Of a stretch of 64,000 nucleotides of DNA, positions 15,338 through 24,395 are shown piece by piece (positions within the stretch are counted from its first letter, which is position 1; the number at the start of each line of letters is the position of its first letter). Below the pieces are notes generated by a model. That model searched no databases. It saw only the letters and a program-made list of their open reading frames with translations, and was not told the origin of the DNA. Where the stretch lies: assembly GCA_028865305.1 (NCBI GenBank), contig JAGWKM010000001.1, positions 1 to 64,000 of the forward strand. The letters run 5' to 3'. The position numbers were made by a program, and so were the translations under genes. The stretch is from Patescibacteria group bacterium (GTDB lineage Bacteria > Patescibacteriota > Minisyncoccia > UBA6257 > 2-01-FULL-56-20).

Positions 15338-16219
15338 ATGAAGATCAGCTTTGTTATCCCGGCCCATAACGAAGAAAATTACATCGGTGATTGCTTGGAT
15401 TCGATTTTGCGGGAAAAAAAGGATGCTCCGTGCGATGTCGAGGTGATCGTGGTGGATAACGCTTCAATCGACAGCACGGCGGCGGTTGTTGAAAAATATG
15501 GCTGGGTACGGCTCGTGCGCGAGCCGGAAAAGGGCATTGTGAAGGCCCGCAGGGCCGGGTTTGCGGTTTCGACGGGCGACCTCATTGCGAACGTCGACTC
15601 TGATTCACGGCTCACGCCGGGATGGATCAAAACGGTTTGCGATGAATTTTCGAAAGATCCGAAATTGGTTGGACTATCGGGACCATTCAGATATTACGAT
15701 TTACCTGAGAAGATGGCGCGGTCGATCCGGCGGTTCTATTACATTGCGTTTTGTTTTTACCTCATCAACCGTTTTATCCTGCACATCGGCTCGATGCTGC
15801 AGGGCGGCAATTTTGTCGTGCGGCGCGATGCCTTGGAAAAGATCGGCGGCTATGATACGAACGTTGAATTTTACGGCGAGGATACGAATATCGCCCGGCG
15901 GCTTTACCGCGTAGGCCGCGTGAAATTCACCTTCAAGCTGCCGATGTATTCCTCCGGCCGCCGTTTGGCGCAGGAAGGCGCATGGACGATGGCCTGGCGC
16001 TACGGGATCAATTATTTTTGGATGACGTTTTTCGGCCGGCCGTTCACGAAATCCTCCACTGACATCCGGCTGCAAAACAAAAATAATCCGTATTACGCTC
16101 CAACAAACCGCGCAAAAGAACTAGGCATCAAAACTGCGGCAATCATTTTCTTCTTCGCGGTCGTTTGTGCTCTTTGTTATGGAGTGTACGCGCTTGCGCT
16201 GGTTTTGATGAGCAAATAA
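15338..16219 (+). CDS. GT2-family glycosyltransferase
   Basis: A 293-residue GT-A enzyme: KISFVIPAHNEENYIGDCLDS, the nucleotide-binding VVDNASIDSTAAVVEKYG, and a DxD-like ANVDSDSRLTPGW. There is a hydrophobic C-terminal segment (IIFFFAVVCALCYGVYALAL), so it is membrane-associated. An extended -10 (TGGTAAAAT, 15324-15329) ends 8 nt before ATG 15338, and the in-frame ATG 15332 would precede transcription start. It is the first gene of a plus-strand polysaccharide operon and is followed after 11 nt by the initiating sugar transferase. Confidence 0.9.
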   Translation: MKISFVIPAHNEENYIGDCLDSILREKKDAPCDVEVIVVDNASIDSTAAVVEKYGWVRLVREPEKGIVKARRAGFAVSTGDLIANVDSDSRLTPGWIKTVCDEFSKDPKLVGLSGPFRYYDLPEKMARSIRRFYYIAFCFYLINRFILHIGSMLQGGNFVVRRDALEKIGGYDTNVEFYGEDTNIARRLYRVGRVKFTFKLPMYSSGRRLAQEGAWTMAWRYGINYFWMTFFGRPFTKSSTDIRLQNKNNPYYAPTNRAKELGIKTAAIIFFFAVVCALCYGVYALALVLMSK

Positions 16220-16230
16220 CTACTGCAAAA

Positions 16231-17574
16231 ATGGCCAATAAACTAAAAATATTTTTCCTGCTGCTCGGCGACATTATTGTCCTGTATATTTCGCTTTTCG
16301 CTACGCTCATCATCCGCTACGGCAACGGTTATTACGAAGAGCTTTTAGACCGGCACCTCCTGCCGTTCACCATCGTCTTTATCCCGTGGATCCTTATCTT
16401 TTATATCGCCGGCCTTTATGACCTCCGCCGCCTGCGGAACAATATTGATTTCGTGAAAATGCTCGCGGTCTCGATTTTCGTAAGCGCATTTGTTGCCGTA
16501 TCGCTTTTCTATCTGATACCGGCGTTCGGCATTGCGCCGAAAACGAACCTTTTCATTTTCTTCGTCGTTTTTGCCGTTCTCGAATTGCTCTGGCGGCGGT
16601 TCTTTAACGCAGTCGCTTCGGGTGGCGAAGCGCCTAATCGCGTTTTTCTGGTCGGCAATGGCGCCGCGGCAGAGATCGAGGCGGCCATAAACGCAAACCG
16701 GCAGCTTGGCTATTCGATTGAAGTCCGCATGGACGAAGCGGCGGCGCATCGGGATCCGGCTGCGTTTGAGCGGGCCGTTGCCGATGGCGGCGTCAACCTC
16801 GTCGTCGTGCCGAACCATCTGAAACGCGACGAGCGGCTGGGGGCTGCGCTTTATAAATTGTTTGGGCGCGGTATTTTGGTGACCGACCTCGCCGGTTTTT
16901 ATGAGGCCATCATGCGCAAGGTGCCGCTCGTTGACCTGGAGGAGGCCTGGTTTTTGGAAAATATCGAGGCCACGGCGCGGTTTTATGATCCGCTGAAGCG
17001 GGCTGCTGAGTTCCTGTTTGCGCTTGTTGTCGGTATCGTGCTGTTGCCTGTCGAACTTCTGATCGCGCTTCTCGTAAAGGTCACTTCACGCGGACCGGTT
17101 CTGATCAGGCAGGAACGCGCGGGAAGGCTTGGGAAGGTCTTCAAATTGTACAAATTCCGCAGCATGGTGGCATTATCGCCGAGCGGCATGGCTGAAGTGA
17201 ACGGCGCCCAATGGGCGGCAAAAGACGACAAACGGGTGACACCGCTCGGCAAATTTTTGCGGGCGAGCCATCTCGATGAGCTGCCGCAATTGATCAATAT
17301 CATCCGCGGCGATATTTCCTTCGTCGGCCCTCGCCCCGAGCGTCCGGAAATTGTGGCAAAATTAAAGGAGCAGATTCCGTATTACGAAGTGCGCTTGCTG
17401 GTTGCGCCGGGCGTCACCGGCTGGGCGCAGATCAACCACCGCGCCGATCTCGGTCTCGACGACGTCCGGGAGAAATTACAATACGATATCTATTATCTGA
17501 AGAACCGGTCGGTGTTCCTCGATTGGGCGATCATCTTGCGGACGCTAAAGTCGTTGTTCGTAAACCCGAAGTAA
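16231..17574 (+). CDS. Initiating sugar-phosphate transferase (WbaP/WcaJ-type)
   Basis: A 447-residue polyprenyl-phosphate hexose-1-phosphate transferase. An N-terminal block of four membrane helices is followed by a CoA-binding-like soluble domain (VFLVGNGAAAEIEAA) and a C-terminal bacterial sugar transferase domain. That domain has RAGRLGKVFKLYKFRSM, LDELPQLINIIRGD, FVGPRPERPE and PGVTGWAQI, the conserved basic, Asp-Glu and Pro-Arg-Pro motifs. It transfers sugar-1-phosphate from a UDP-sugar to undecaprenyl phosphate to start a glycan. The start ATG 16231 follows the previous stop closely. Confidence 0.93.
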   Translation: MANKLKIFFLLLGDIIVLYISLFATLIIRYGNGYYEELLDRHLLPFTIVFIPWILIFYIAGLYDLRRLRNNIDFVKMLAVSIFVSAFVAVSLFYLIPAFGIAPKTNLFIFFVVFAVLELLWRRFFNAVASGGEAPNRVFLVGNGAAAEIEAAINANRQLGYSIEVRMDEAAAHRDPAAFERAVADGGVNLVVVPNHLKRDERLGAALYKLFGRGILVTDLAGFYEAIMRKVPLVDLEEAWFLENIEATARFYDPLKRAAEFLFALVVGIVLLPVELLIALLVKVTSRGPVLIRQERAGRLGKVFKLYKFRSMVALSPSGMAEVNGAQWAAKDDKRVTPLGKFLRASHLDELPQLINIIRGDISFVGPRPERPEIVAKLKEQIPYYEVRLLVAPGVTGWAQINHRADLGLDDVREKLQYDIYYLKNRSVFLDWAIILRTLKSLFVNPK

Positions 17575-17644
17575 GAGAGGAGAAAGGATAAGGAAGAAGG
17601 AAGAAAGAATGTTTCCCTACTCCTTATACCCTTTTCATTATTCA

Positions 17645-18610
17645 ATGAAAATAATTCTAACGGGCGGAGCGGGCTTCATCGCATCACATGTAGCCGATGC
17701 CTACATCAAAGCCGGCCATACGGTAGTCATTGTCGATAACCTCTCCTCTGGTTCGCGAAGAAATTTGAATGCGAAGGCCAGGTTTTATAAAGCGGATATT
17801 CGTAATTTGCCGGCGCTCCTGCGGATTTTCAAAAAAGAAAAACCGGACGCGGTAAACCATCATGCGGCATTCATCAGCGTGACGGATTCGGTGAAAAAGC
17901 CGGCGGAAACGTTCAATATCAACGCAACGGGAACGCTGAATGTGCTTTTGGCGATGATTGAAGCGCAGCGCCGTCCATCCGCCGGCCGTCGGGCGTTATT
18001 GCGATCCAAATTTATCTTTTCCTCCACCGGTGGCGCAATTTACGGCGATCCCAAGAAATTGCCGGCGACCGAAGCCACGCCAGCCAGCCCGCTTTCGCCT
18101 TACGCGCTCACTAAATTGGTTGATGAAGAATTGGTCAAATATTTTTGTCCGGTGAATGGCATAAGTTATACCATTCTCCGCTATGCGAACGTTTTCGGCC
18201 CGCGGCAAAAAGCGCAGGCGGGCGCGGGTATTTTCCCGATCTTCATGGGCGAAATGCGGCGGGACAGGGCGCCGTATATTTTCGGCAACGGCGGCAAGAC
18301 CCGTGACTATGTCTATGTAGGCGACGTCGCGCGGGCCAACGTGCTTGCACTCGCCCGCGGGGACAACCAAATCATTAACATCGCAACCAACCATCAAGTT
18401 TCCGACCGGGCCGTGTTCGACGCTCTCGCAAATGCATTGCAGTTCAATCAAAACCCTATTTTCAGGCCGAAACGGAAGGGCGAGGTGGAACATATGGCCA
18501 TGAGTTACGCGAAAGCGGAAAAGATGCTCAAATGGAAACCAATGGTATCATTCGAAAATGGCGTCCAAAAAACCGTCCATGCTCCAGAAAATAAAAAACT
18601 TCCTCTTTAG
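17645..18610 (+). CDS. NAD-dependent sugar epimerase/dehydratase (GalE-like)
   Basis: A 321-residue extended SDR protein. The NAD site is IILTGGAGFIASHVAD, then DNLSSGSRRNL and the catalytic YALTK with an upstream SSTGGAIYGD. RYANVFGPRQ and KTRDYVYVGDVA match UDP-glucose 4-epimerase and UDP-GlcNAc 4-epimerase relatives. I chose ATG 17645, because the longer frame reads through a purine-rich low-complexity leader (17578-17640). Its 3' end overlaps the flippase start by 53 nt. Confidence 0.88.
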   Translation: MKIILTGGAGFIASHVADAYIKAGHTVVIVDNLSSGSRRNLNAKARFYKADIRNLPALLRIFKKEKPDAVNHHAAFISVTDSVKKPAETFNINATGTLNVLLAMIEAQRRPSAGRRALLRSKFIFSSTGGAIYGDPKKLPATEATPASPLSPYALTKLVDEELVKYFCPVNGISYTILRYANVFGPRQKAQAGAGIFPIFMGEMRRDRAPYIFGNGGKTRDYVYVGDVARANVLALARGDNQIINIATNHQVSDRAVFDALANALQFNQNPIFRPKRKGEVEHMAMSYAKAEKMLKWKPMVSFENGVQKTVHAPENKKLPL

Positions 18611-20060
18611 GAATACCACCGCAAAGCAAACTGTTGCCAAGAATACCGTTTGGCTCGCCATATCGAATTTCGGCGGGAAGTTGATTAAGGCTATAGTCAT
18701 CATTTATGCCGCCCGCATCCTCGGAACGGCGGATTACGGCGTTTTTTCTTATGCACTGACACTTGCCGGTTTCTTCACATTATTCATCGATCCGGGCTTA
18801 AATGGCATCGTGTTGCGCGATGCTTCTCAGGGAGAACAGGAAAGCAAGTTTCGCATACTTTCCACCACCTTTTACATTAAACTGGTTCTTGTCACCGCCG
18901 GTATCTTCACCGTGCTTTTTATTGCCCCTTATTTTAGCGTCCTGCCGGGCGCAAAGGCATTGCTGCCGGTGGTCGCCTTCATCCTCTTTTTCGACAATCT
19001 CCGTGAATTTCTGTTCTCATTTGTCCGAACGATGGAAAAAATGGAATGGGAAGCTGGAGTTTTTCTCCTATTAAACGTCGCCATAGTAATTTTTGGTTTC
19101 ATCGCTTTGAGATTTTCCCCGACGTCGCTTGCGCTCGGTTGGGCTTATGCCGCCGGCACGGCTATTGGTTTGATAGGGGTTCTTTTCCTGCTCCGGCGCT
19201 ACCTGAAGCCGATGATTTCCCACTTTTCTTCGCGCCTTGTTCCTAAAATATTCCAAGCCGCCTGGCCGTTTGCCGTTACCGGTGCACTGGGAATATTACT
19301 CACAAATACCGATATCCTAATCATCAGTTGGATGCGCACAGCTTCGGATGTCGGCGTCTATTCAGCTGCCATCCGCATTATTCAAACCCTTTATCTCATC
19401 CCGGTGATTATTCAGTTCTCCACGCTACCATTATTCGCCCGGCTTGCTAACAAAGATAATCCGCGATTTCGGGCAGCGCTTGAACGAATCGTGGGTACTA
19501 TTTTCCTTATTTCAGTCCCGCTTGCAATCGGCAGTGCCGTCCTCGGAACCCAGATTATGAGCTTCGTTTTCGGTTCTGCTTATGCCGGTGGCGGACTGGC
19601 CTTCAAGATCCTCATGGCTACCATGCTGGTTGATTTTCCCGCAGCAGTGATCAGTAATGCCATCTTTGCCTATAACCACCAAAAAAGCCTCATCGTAACA
19701 TCCGCCATCGGCAGTATTTCCAATGTGGTTTTTGATATCATATTGATCCCGTTCTTTGGAATTGCGGGATCCGCGGTCGCAACCTTGCTTGCGCAGGCTG
19801 CCAGCAACTGGTACCTGTGGCACATGATGAAAAAAATCAATTATTTCGAAATAATCCCTCGCCTTTTGAAGGTTGTGTCGGCTGGAATCCTGATGGGAAT
19901 TGGAGCATTCCTGCTTTCAGAAATCAGTATCCCTGTTCTCTTAAATATCGCTCTTTGCGCCCTGTTCTATTTCGGCTTACTTTATGTAATTCGCGAGCCA
20001 TTGCTGCTTGAGGCCAAACAAATCATATCGCCACCAGTTTCCGCAGCTACACCTCTCTGA
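18558..20060 (+). CDS. Wzx-like polysaccharide flippase (MATE/MOP superfamily)
   Basis: A 500-residue protein with about 14 membrane helices, beginning with NTVWLAISNFGGKLIKAIVIIYAARILG, typical of oligosaccharide flippases that move undecaprenyl-linked repeat units across the membrane. The start could be ATG 18558 or 18579; both are inside the upstream epimerase gene. The 3' end overlaps by 14 nt a convergent minus-strand gene (20047-20793). It completes the initiation, glycosylation and export logic of the 15.3-20.1 kb operon. Confidence 0.9.
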   Translation: MASKKPSMLQKIKNFLFRNTTAKQTVAKNTVWLAISNFGGKLIKAIVIIYAARILGTADYGVFSYALTLAGFFTLFIDPGLNGIVLRDASQGEQESKFRILSTTFYIKLVLVTAGIFTVLFIAPYFSVLPGAKALLPVVAFILFFDNLREFLFSFVRTMEKMEWEAGVFLLLNVAIVIFGFIALRFSPTSLALGWAYAAGTAIGLIGVLFLLRRYLKPMISHFSSRLVPKIFQAAWPFAVTGALGILLTNTDILIISWMRTASDVGVYSAAIRIIQTLYLIPVIIQFSTLPLFARLANKDNPRFRAALERIVGTIFLISVPLAIGSAVLGTQIMSFVFGSAYAGGGLAFKILMATMLVDFPAAVISNAIFAYNHQKSLIVTSAIGSISNVVFDIILIPFFGIAGSAVATLLAQAASNWYLWHMMKKINYFEIIPRLLKVVSAGILMGIGAFLLSEISIPVLLNIALCALFYFGLLYVIREPLLLEAKQIISPPVSAATPL

Positions 20061-20793
20061 TCGCCTTTTCCCATCGTTCAAAGGTGCCACAGTCGAATAC
20101 CTTGCCTCGTTCATCCACAAAGCCAGCAAGCTTTTGCGATTTGGCAAGTGCGGGAAACAGATCGGTTTCAAACATGAGAGATACTTTACCAGTCGGAAAA
20201 TTCACGGCCATGGCCTCAAAAACCGTAGGGGAAAGCGCATACAAACCTGCGGACATCAGGTTGGACGGCGGTAAAAGCTGCTTTTCTAAAAATTCAACTA
20301 TCCGTCCTTCCTTGACCACTACGAAACCACAATCCTTGCGTTCGTTTTCGACCACAAGTGAAACAGTCGCCGGTACGTTGGCGGTTTGATGAAACAGGAC
20401 CATCTTCCGGAGGTCGATGGTTTTTATCTCATCGCCATTGCTCACGAAAAAATCCTGATCTCCGGCCCAGCCGCGCAACCGATGGAAGATGAACCCGAAT
20501 GTACCCATCGGCTCCGGTTCTTCGAAAAATTGGATGCCCATGCCTAATCGGGTGAATTCAGAGCCCCACTCCCGCGCCCATCGTTCGTAATCCGGCTTAT
20601 CCTCAGGACGGATGATGACTACCACATCGGTTGCGCCGGCGCAGGCGAATAGATTTAAATTATAATTAATAAGCGGCTGTTTCCGGATGGGAATCAGCGG
20701 CTTCGGTATCTCGAGGGTTACTGGGTGTAAGCGGGAACCTTTGCCCCCGGCGAGGATAATCGCCTTCGTGATGGTTGGCATGTCCCCAAACAT
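20047..20793 (-). CDS. Sugar-1-phosphate nucleotidyltransferase
   Basis: A 248-residue protein with the nucleotidyltransferase signature KAIILAGGKGSRLHPVT and EIPKPLIPI near the N-terminus, a product/metal site FFVSNGDEI and LMSAGLYALSP. It activates a sugar-1-phosphate with an NTP; substrate is unresolved. A start at 20793 or at the internal Met 20781 is possible. It is the last gene of the minus-strand cluster, which runs from about 30.8 kb, and overlaps the flippase gene tail-to-tail. Confidence 0.88.
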   Translation of the reverse strand: MFGDMPTITKAIILAGGKGSRLHPVTLEIPKPLIPIRKQPLINYNLNLFACAGATDVVVIIRPEDKPDYERWAREWGSEFTRLGMGIQFFEEPEPMGTFGFIFHRLRGWAGDQDFFVSNGDEIKTIDLRKMVLFHQTANVPATVSLVVENERKDCGFVVVKEGRIVEFLEKQLLPPSNLMSAGLYALSPTVFEAMAVNFPTGKVSLMFETDLFPALAKSQKLAGFVDERGKVFDCGTFERWEKAIREV

Positions 20794-20847
20794 ACACCAA
20801 GAAATCAGATCCTGTCGATATTGACAGGGTTCGGAAAAAATTTTGGC

Positions 20848-21681
20848 TTATTTCCCAAACGCGCTTCGTTTTGCTCTTGAAAGTGTTTCATAAAACATCC
20901 GGCGGATGCCAAGCGGCAACCAACTGTAGCAATATTGCGCAAAATTGACGGCGAATGCTTTCGTAAAATGGGGATATTCGCGGCGATGCGCCGAGATAAG
21001 GCGGAGTATTTCTTTTGACTGCGAACGTTTGAACACAAATGTCTTGCTTTGGTCATTCATGAGGTATCGGACGAAGTAATCCTGGAAATTATAAAAGCCG
21101 CCGCGCGTTCCCAGGCGCAGCCAAAGGTCCCAGTCCTCCGCATTTTTGAAATCGCCGTAGCCGCCGGCTTCGAGCGCCTGGTTCCGCCGGAACATGACGG
21201 TCGAATGGGTGAACGGGTTCGAGATGAGCGCCACATTGCGGATCGCGCGGTCGGTTTCCGGTTTCGAATAGCGGAATTTTTCTTTGTCATTTTCGTCGAT
21301 TACGATTGTGCCGCCGCCCGCGATCATTATTTCGGGATGCGAGTCCAGGAAGGACGCCTGTTTTTCCAGTTTGCGGTCGTCGCACCAATAATCGTCATCA
21401 TCCAGGCGCGCAATATATTCGCCGCGAGCCAATGCCAGCCCTTCGTTCAGCGTCCGTGAAATATCGGGATAGTAATTTTTTTCATGGTGAACCGGGCGGA
21501 TGCGCGGATCTTGTTCCGCCAGTTTGTCCAGGAAGTTTCTGGTGTTATCGCTCGAAGCGTCATTGATAGCGATCAGTTCCCAATTTCGGAACGACTGCGC
21601 CAAAATGCTTTTCACAGCACGGTCCAAAAGGCCTGCCCGATTATAGGTTGGTAGAAGGATGGATATTTTGGGACTCTCCAT
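20848..21681 (-). CDS. GT2-family glycosyltransferase
   Basis: A 277-residue GT-A enzyme: ISILLPTYNRAGLLDRAVKS, AINDASSDNTRNFLDKL and the DxD region YIARLDDDDYWCDDRK. A C-terminal helical tail is basic. It likely adds a sugar to the polyprenyl-linked glycan. It lies 4 nt downstream of the hddC-like gene on the same strand. Confidence 0.9.
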   Translation of the reverse strand: MESPKISILLPTYNRAGLLDRAVKSILAQSFRNWELIAINDASSDNTRNFLDKLAEQDPRIRPVHHEKNYYPDISRTLNEGLALARGEYIARLDDDDYWCDDRKLEKQASFLDSHPEIMIAGGGTIVIDENDKEKFRYSKPETDRAIRNVALISNPFTHSTVMFRRNQALEAGGYGDFKNAEDWDLWLRLGTRGGFYNFQDYFVRYLMNDQSKTFVFKRSQSKEILRLISAHRREYPHFTKAFAVNFAQYCYSWLPLGIRRMFYETLSRAKRSAFGK

Positions 21682-21685
21682 ATTT

Positions 21686-22411
21686 TTATTCTAACCGATT
21701 TTGCTTTCGTAGGTACTCTTCGACCTCCTTCCATTTTTCCATGGTATCTATTCCTTTTGAGTAATCGTCGCATAAATAGCCGTAACAAGATTCCCCGGCT
21801 GCAATAAGGGCGGGCAGCAACTCCGTTCCGACCTGGGAAGGCGCATCGGAAGGAATATACGATAGAACTTTCTTTTTAAAAATGAACGACCCGCGTTGCC
21901 GATAGGCGCCGGGGTGATTTTGCCCCGAATGCTTGCCGTAAATTTTGAGGAAACGCATTTCCTGATCGGTTTCGACCGTATCGGAATCGGTGTGGGTTCC
22001 CGGGTTGCCGATCCGTTCCATGGCCGCGGCATCCGGCTTGGATCGCCAGTATGCTTCCATTTTTGCATAATCTATCAAGCTGAACGTATCGCCATAAATA
22101 TAGAAAAAATCGCCATCCAGTTGCTTTTCGAATGGTTTTATGCAGCCGGCAGTTCCGAGCGGCGCTTCTTCGACGTGGTAATTTATTTTCACTCCGAATC
22201 CTGAGCCATTTTTGAAGTAGTTCCTGATGACGTTTGGGAGATATTGCAGTGCAAAAAAGAATTCCGTCACGCCGGCTTTTCTAAATTGATCAATGTGCCA
22301 CTGGAGCAATGGTTTGCCGAGAATCGGAATCATCGGTTTTGGAATGGTGTCGGTGATCGGCCGCAATCGTGTTCCGAATCCTCCTGCGGATATGACTGCC
22401 TGCTTAATCAT
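21686..22411 (-). CDS. hddC: Heptose/hexose-1-phosphate nucleotidyltransferase (HddC-like)
   Basis: A 241-residue nucleotidyltransferase: QAVISAGGFGTRLRPIT, IPKPMIPILGKPLL, and an FYIYGDTF product site. In the context of gmhB, gmhA, a transaldolase and hddA, the most economical role is D-glycero-alpha-D-manno-heptose-1-phosphate guanylyltransferase, forming GDP-heptose. Mannose- or glucose-1-phosphate specificity cannot be excluded by sequence alone. It overlaps gmhB by 4 nt (ATGA-type coupling). Confidence 0.75.
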   Translation of the reverse strand: MIKQAVISAGGFGTRLRPITDTIPKPMIPILGKPLLQWHIDQFRKAGVTEFFFALQYLPNVIRNYFKNGSGFGVKINYHVEEAPLGTAGCIKPFEKQLDGDFFYIYGDTFSLIDYAKMEAYWRSKPDAAAMERIGNPGTHTDSDTVETDQEMRFLKIYGKHSGQNHPGAYRQRGSFIFKKKVLSYIPSDAPSQVGTELLPALIAAGESCYGYLCDDYSKGIDTMEKWKEVEEYLRKQNRLE

Positions 22412-22977
22412 GGCGATGGTGTGATGATTTTCACCGCCGCTTTTAAATCTGCCGCCTCAAAATCCGGATGGGTTTCGGCAAAGAACCCATCGTCGTCGTT
22501 ATCGCCGCCGGTCGCAAGCAGGATAGTTTTCATGCCGGCGCGCTTGCCCGTTTCAATGTCCCTTAAACGATCTCCGACAAACCAACTTTCCGGAACGCTG
22601 ATGGGGAAATCGGTTTTAGCGTCCCGTACCATTTTGATGCCGGGTTTGCGGCACTCGCACTGGCCGGATGGGCGAAATTGGTGGGGGCATACGTAAATAC
22701 CGTCGAGATGCGCCCCGTTCGCCGCCAGTTGTTTCCGCAGGGCATCATGTATTTCCTCAAGATTTGAGGGCGTTAACATTTTCTTTTCGATCATCGGTTG
22801 GTTGGTTGCAATAAAAACCAAAAATCCACGGTGGTTCAAATCAGCTATCGCCTCCGCGGCGTGCGGCAAAAGTTCGACCTGGCGAGGATCAACCAGATTT
22901 TCGACGTAGCGTATAACGGTTCCATCGCGGTCAAGGAAAACCGCCGGCCTCAGCCCTTCTATTTGACGCTTTCCCAT
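22408..22977 (-). CDS. gmhB: Heptose-bisphosphate phosphatase (GmhB-like, HAD superfamily)
   Basis: A 189-residue HAD phosphatase with nucleophile motif AVFLDRDGTVI, IATNQP as motif II, the Cys/His zinc loop CPHQFRPSGQCECRKPG and VGDRLRDIETGKRAGM. The four-ligand zinc loop is characteristic of GmhB and histidinol-phosphatase relatives. It removes the 7-phosphate of heptose 1,7-bisphosphate. I place the start at ATG 22977, overlapping the end of gmhA by 19 nt; the longer open frame is a shadow of gmhA. Confidence 0.88.
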   Translation of the reverse strand: MGKRQIEGLRPAVFLDRDGTVIRYVENLVDPRQVELLPHAAEAIADLNHRGFLVFIATNQPMIEKKMLTPSNLEEIHDALRKQLAANGAHLDGIYVCPHQFRPSGQCECRKPGIKMVRDAKTDFPISVPESWFVGDRLRDIETGKRAGMKTILLATGGDNDDDGFFAETHPDFEAADLKAAVKIITPSP

Positions 22978-23561
22978 TTTCCTTTTTGCGCCGCAAATTC
23001 CGGGTGTGAAACGATGCAATGCCAGACGACTGCCTGGAATGCTTCCGTGTGCGGCGTCACCGTTTCCGGATCGAGCGGCGGCACGACGACGCATGCATCC
23101 GCAACTGATTTCGTATAACCTCCGTCCCGGCCGACGACGCCGACAATTTTCGCGCCCACGTTTTTCGCAAGTTTCAGCGACTCGATAATATTTACGCTGA
23201 TATTTTTTTCAAGATTGCCTCCGCCGACCGAAAAAATCATTACGGCATCTTTCGCATTCATGCGGCTTACCTTTAGCCAATTCGCGAATGCCGTGTTCCA
23301 GCCGTCATCGTTTGTCCGGGCCGTAAGTTCGGAAACGTTATCGGTCGGAGCGTAGGTTTCAATGTCTGCGAGTTTCCGAAAGTCGTTTACGGCATGTCCG
23401 GCGTGTCCTGCTCCGCCACCGACACCAAGAATGAAAAGCCGGCCGCTGTTTTTGCGGACTTCGGCAAGGATCTTGATAATGTCAGCAATGGCATCCTGGT
23501 CGATTTTTCCGGCGATTTCCGATACTTCGGCGAAATATTTCTTTATATAATCCTGGTACAT
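22959..23561 (-). CDS. gmhA: SIS-domain sedoheptulose-7-phosphate isomerase (GmhA-like)
   Basis: A 200-residue SIS protein with LFILGVGGGAGHAGHAVNDF, the phosphosugar-binding MIFSVGGGNLEKNISVNII and the C-terminal HTEAFQAVVWHCIVSHP helix seen in GmhA and its relatives. It converts sedoheptulose 7-phosphate to D-glycero-D-manno-heptose 7-phosphate. It overlaps gmhB. The next gene upstream is a transaldolase-like protein that could supply its substrate. Confidence 0.85.
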   Translation of the reverse strand: MYQDYIKKYFAEVSEIAGKIDQDAIADIIKILAEVRKNSGRLFILGVGGGAGHAGHAVNDFRKLADIETYAPTDNVSELTARTNDDGWNTAFANWLKVSRMNAKDAVMIFSVGGGNLEKNISVNIIESLKLAKNVGAKIVGVVGRDGGYTKSVADACVVVPPLDPETVTPHTEAFQAVVWHCIVSHPEFAAQKGKWESVK

Positions 23562-23626
23562 GCCTTTATTAAACTCTAATTTCAGGAAAATAAAAAGCGG
23601 GCCGGTTGAAGCCGAACCCGCGAACG

Positions 23627-24340
23627 TTACAGGCGGTATCCCGCCGCCCTGCTGTCCTTATAAAACATCCCGACGGTTTCAAGCGAATATTCCGCCAGGT
23701 CCCTGCCGACGAGGGACATCTTTTTAAGAATGTCCGGCGTGGCGGTAATGATGTGGCAGCCGATTGCATCAGCTTGGAAAATGTTCAAGAGTTCCCGCGG
23801 GCTTGCCCAGATCAATTCGACCTGGGGCTGGTCAATGAGCATCTGCAAAACGCTTCGCATGATCGGCAGCGGATCAACGCCGGTATCCGCAATCCGTCCG
23901 GCGAAAATGCTGATGTTCGCAGGAGCCCCTTCGATAAGCGCAGAGATTATGGACGAAGCCTGCATTACGGTGAGGATCGCGGTGACATTCACCTTTACCC
24001 CGTCTTTCGACAACCTCTTTACCAGGGCACACATGGAATCGCCGCGCGTGTTCGTGACTGGAATTTTCACGTAAACATTCGGCCCCCATGAGTGGATCAG
24101 GCGCGCTTGGCGCTCCATTTCCCGCGGCTCATCCGCAAAAACCTCGAATGAAATCGGCCGGTCGGGGATGGCCTCCAGGATGTCGCGCGCGAAAGACTCA
24201 TAATCGGTTATTTTCGCCTTGCGCATCAAGGTCGGGTTCGTCGTGAACCCTTTGATGAATGGGTTCGCGTAAAGCTCGAGCATGTTGCCTTTTTCGGCTC
24301 CGTCGGCGTAAATTTTTACCCGCAGATTCAGGGCTTCCAT
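23627..24340 (-). CDS. Transaldolase/fructose-6-phosphate aldolase-like protein
   Basis: A 237-residue class I aldolase of the short transaldolase type: KGFTTNPTLM (substrate Asp/Asn strand), VYVKIPVTN with the Schiff-base lysine, NVTAILTVMQA and ELIWASPRELLN. Short transaldolases make or cleave sedoheptulose 7-phosphate. Placement directly upstream of gmhA-gmhB-hddC suggests a dedicated supply of the heptose precursor. A strong purine-rich Shine-Dalgarno (GAGGGAGGG) precedes ATG 24340. Confidence 0.85.
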   Translation of the reverse strand: MEALNLRVKIYADGAEKGNMLELYANPFIKGFTTNPTLMRKAKITDYESFARDILEAIPDRPISFEVFADEPREMERQARLIHSWGPNVYVKIPVTNTRGDSMCALVKRLSKDGVKVNVTAILTVMQASSIISALIEGAPANISIFAGRIADTGVDPLPIMRSVLQMLIDQPQVELIWASPRELLNIFQADAIGCHIITATPDILKKMSLVGRDLAEYSLETVGMFYKDSRAAGYRL

Positions 24341-24395
24341 CGGTTTCCCTCCCTCAAAAGAACCATGCCTAATGTAATCCCTTTTATATTTCCGG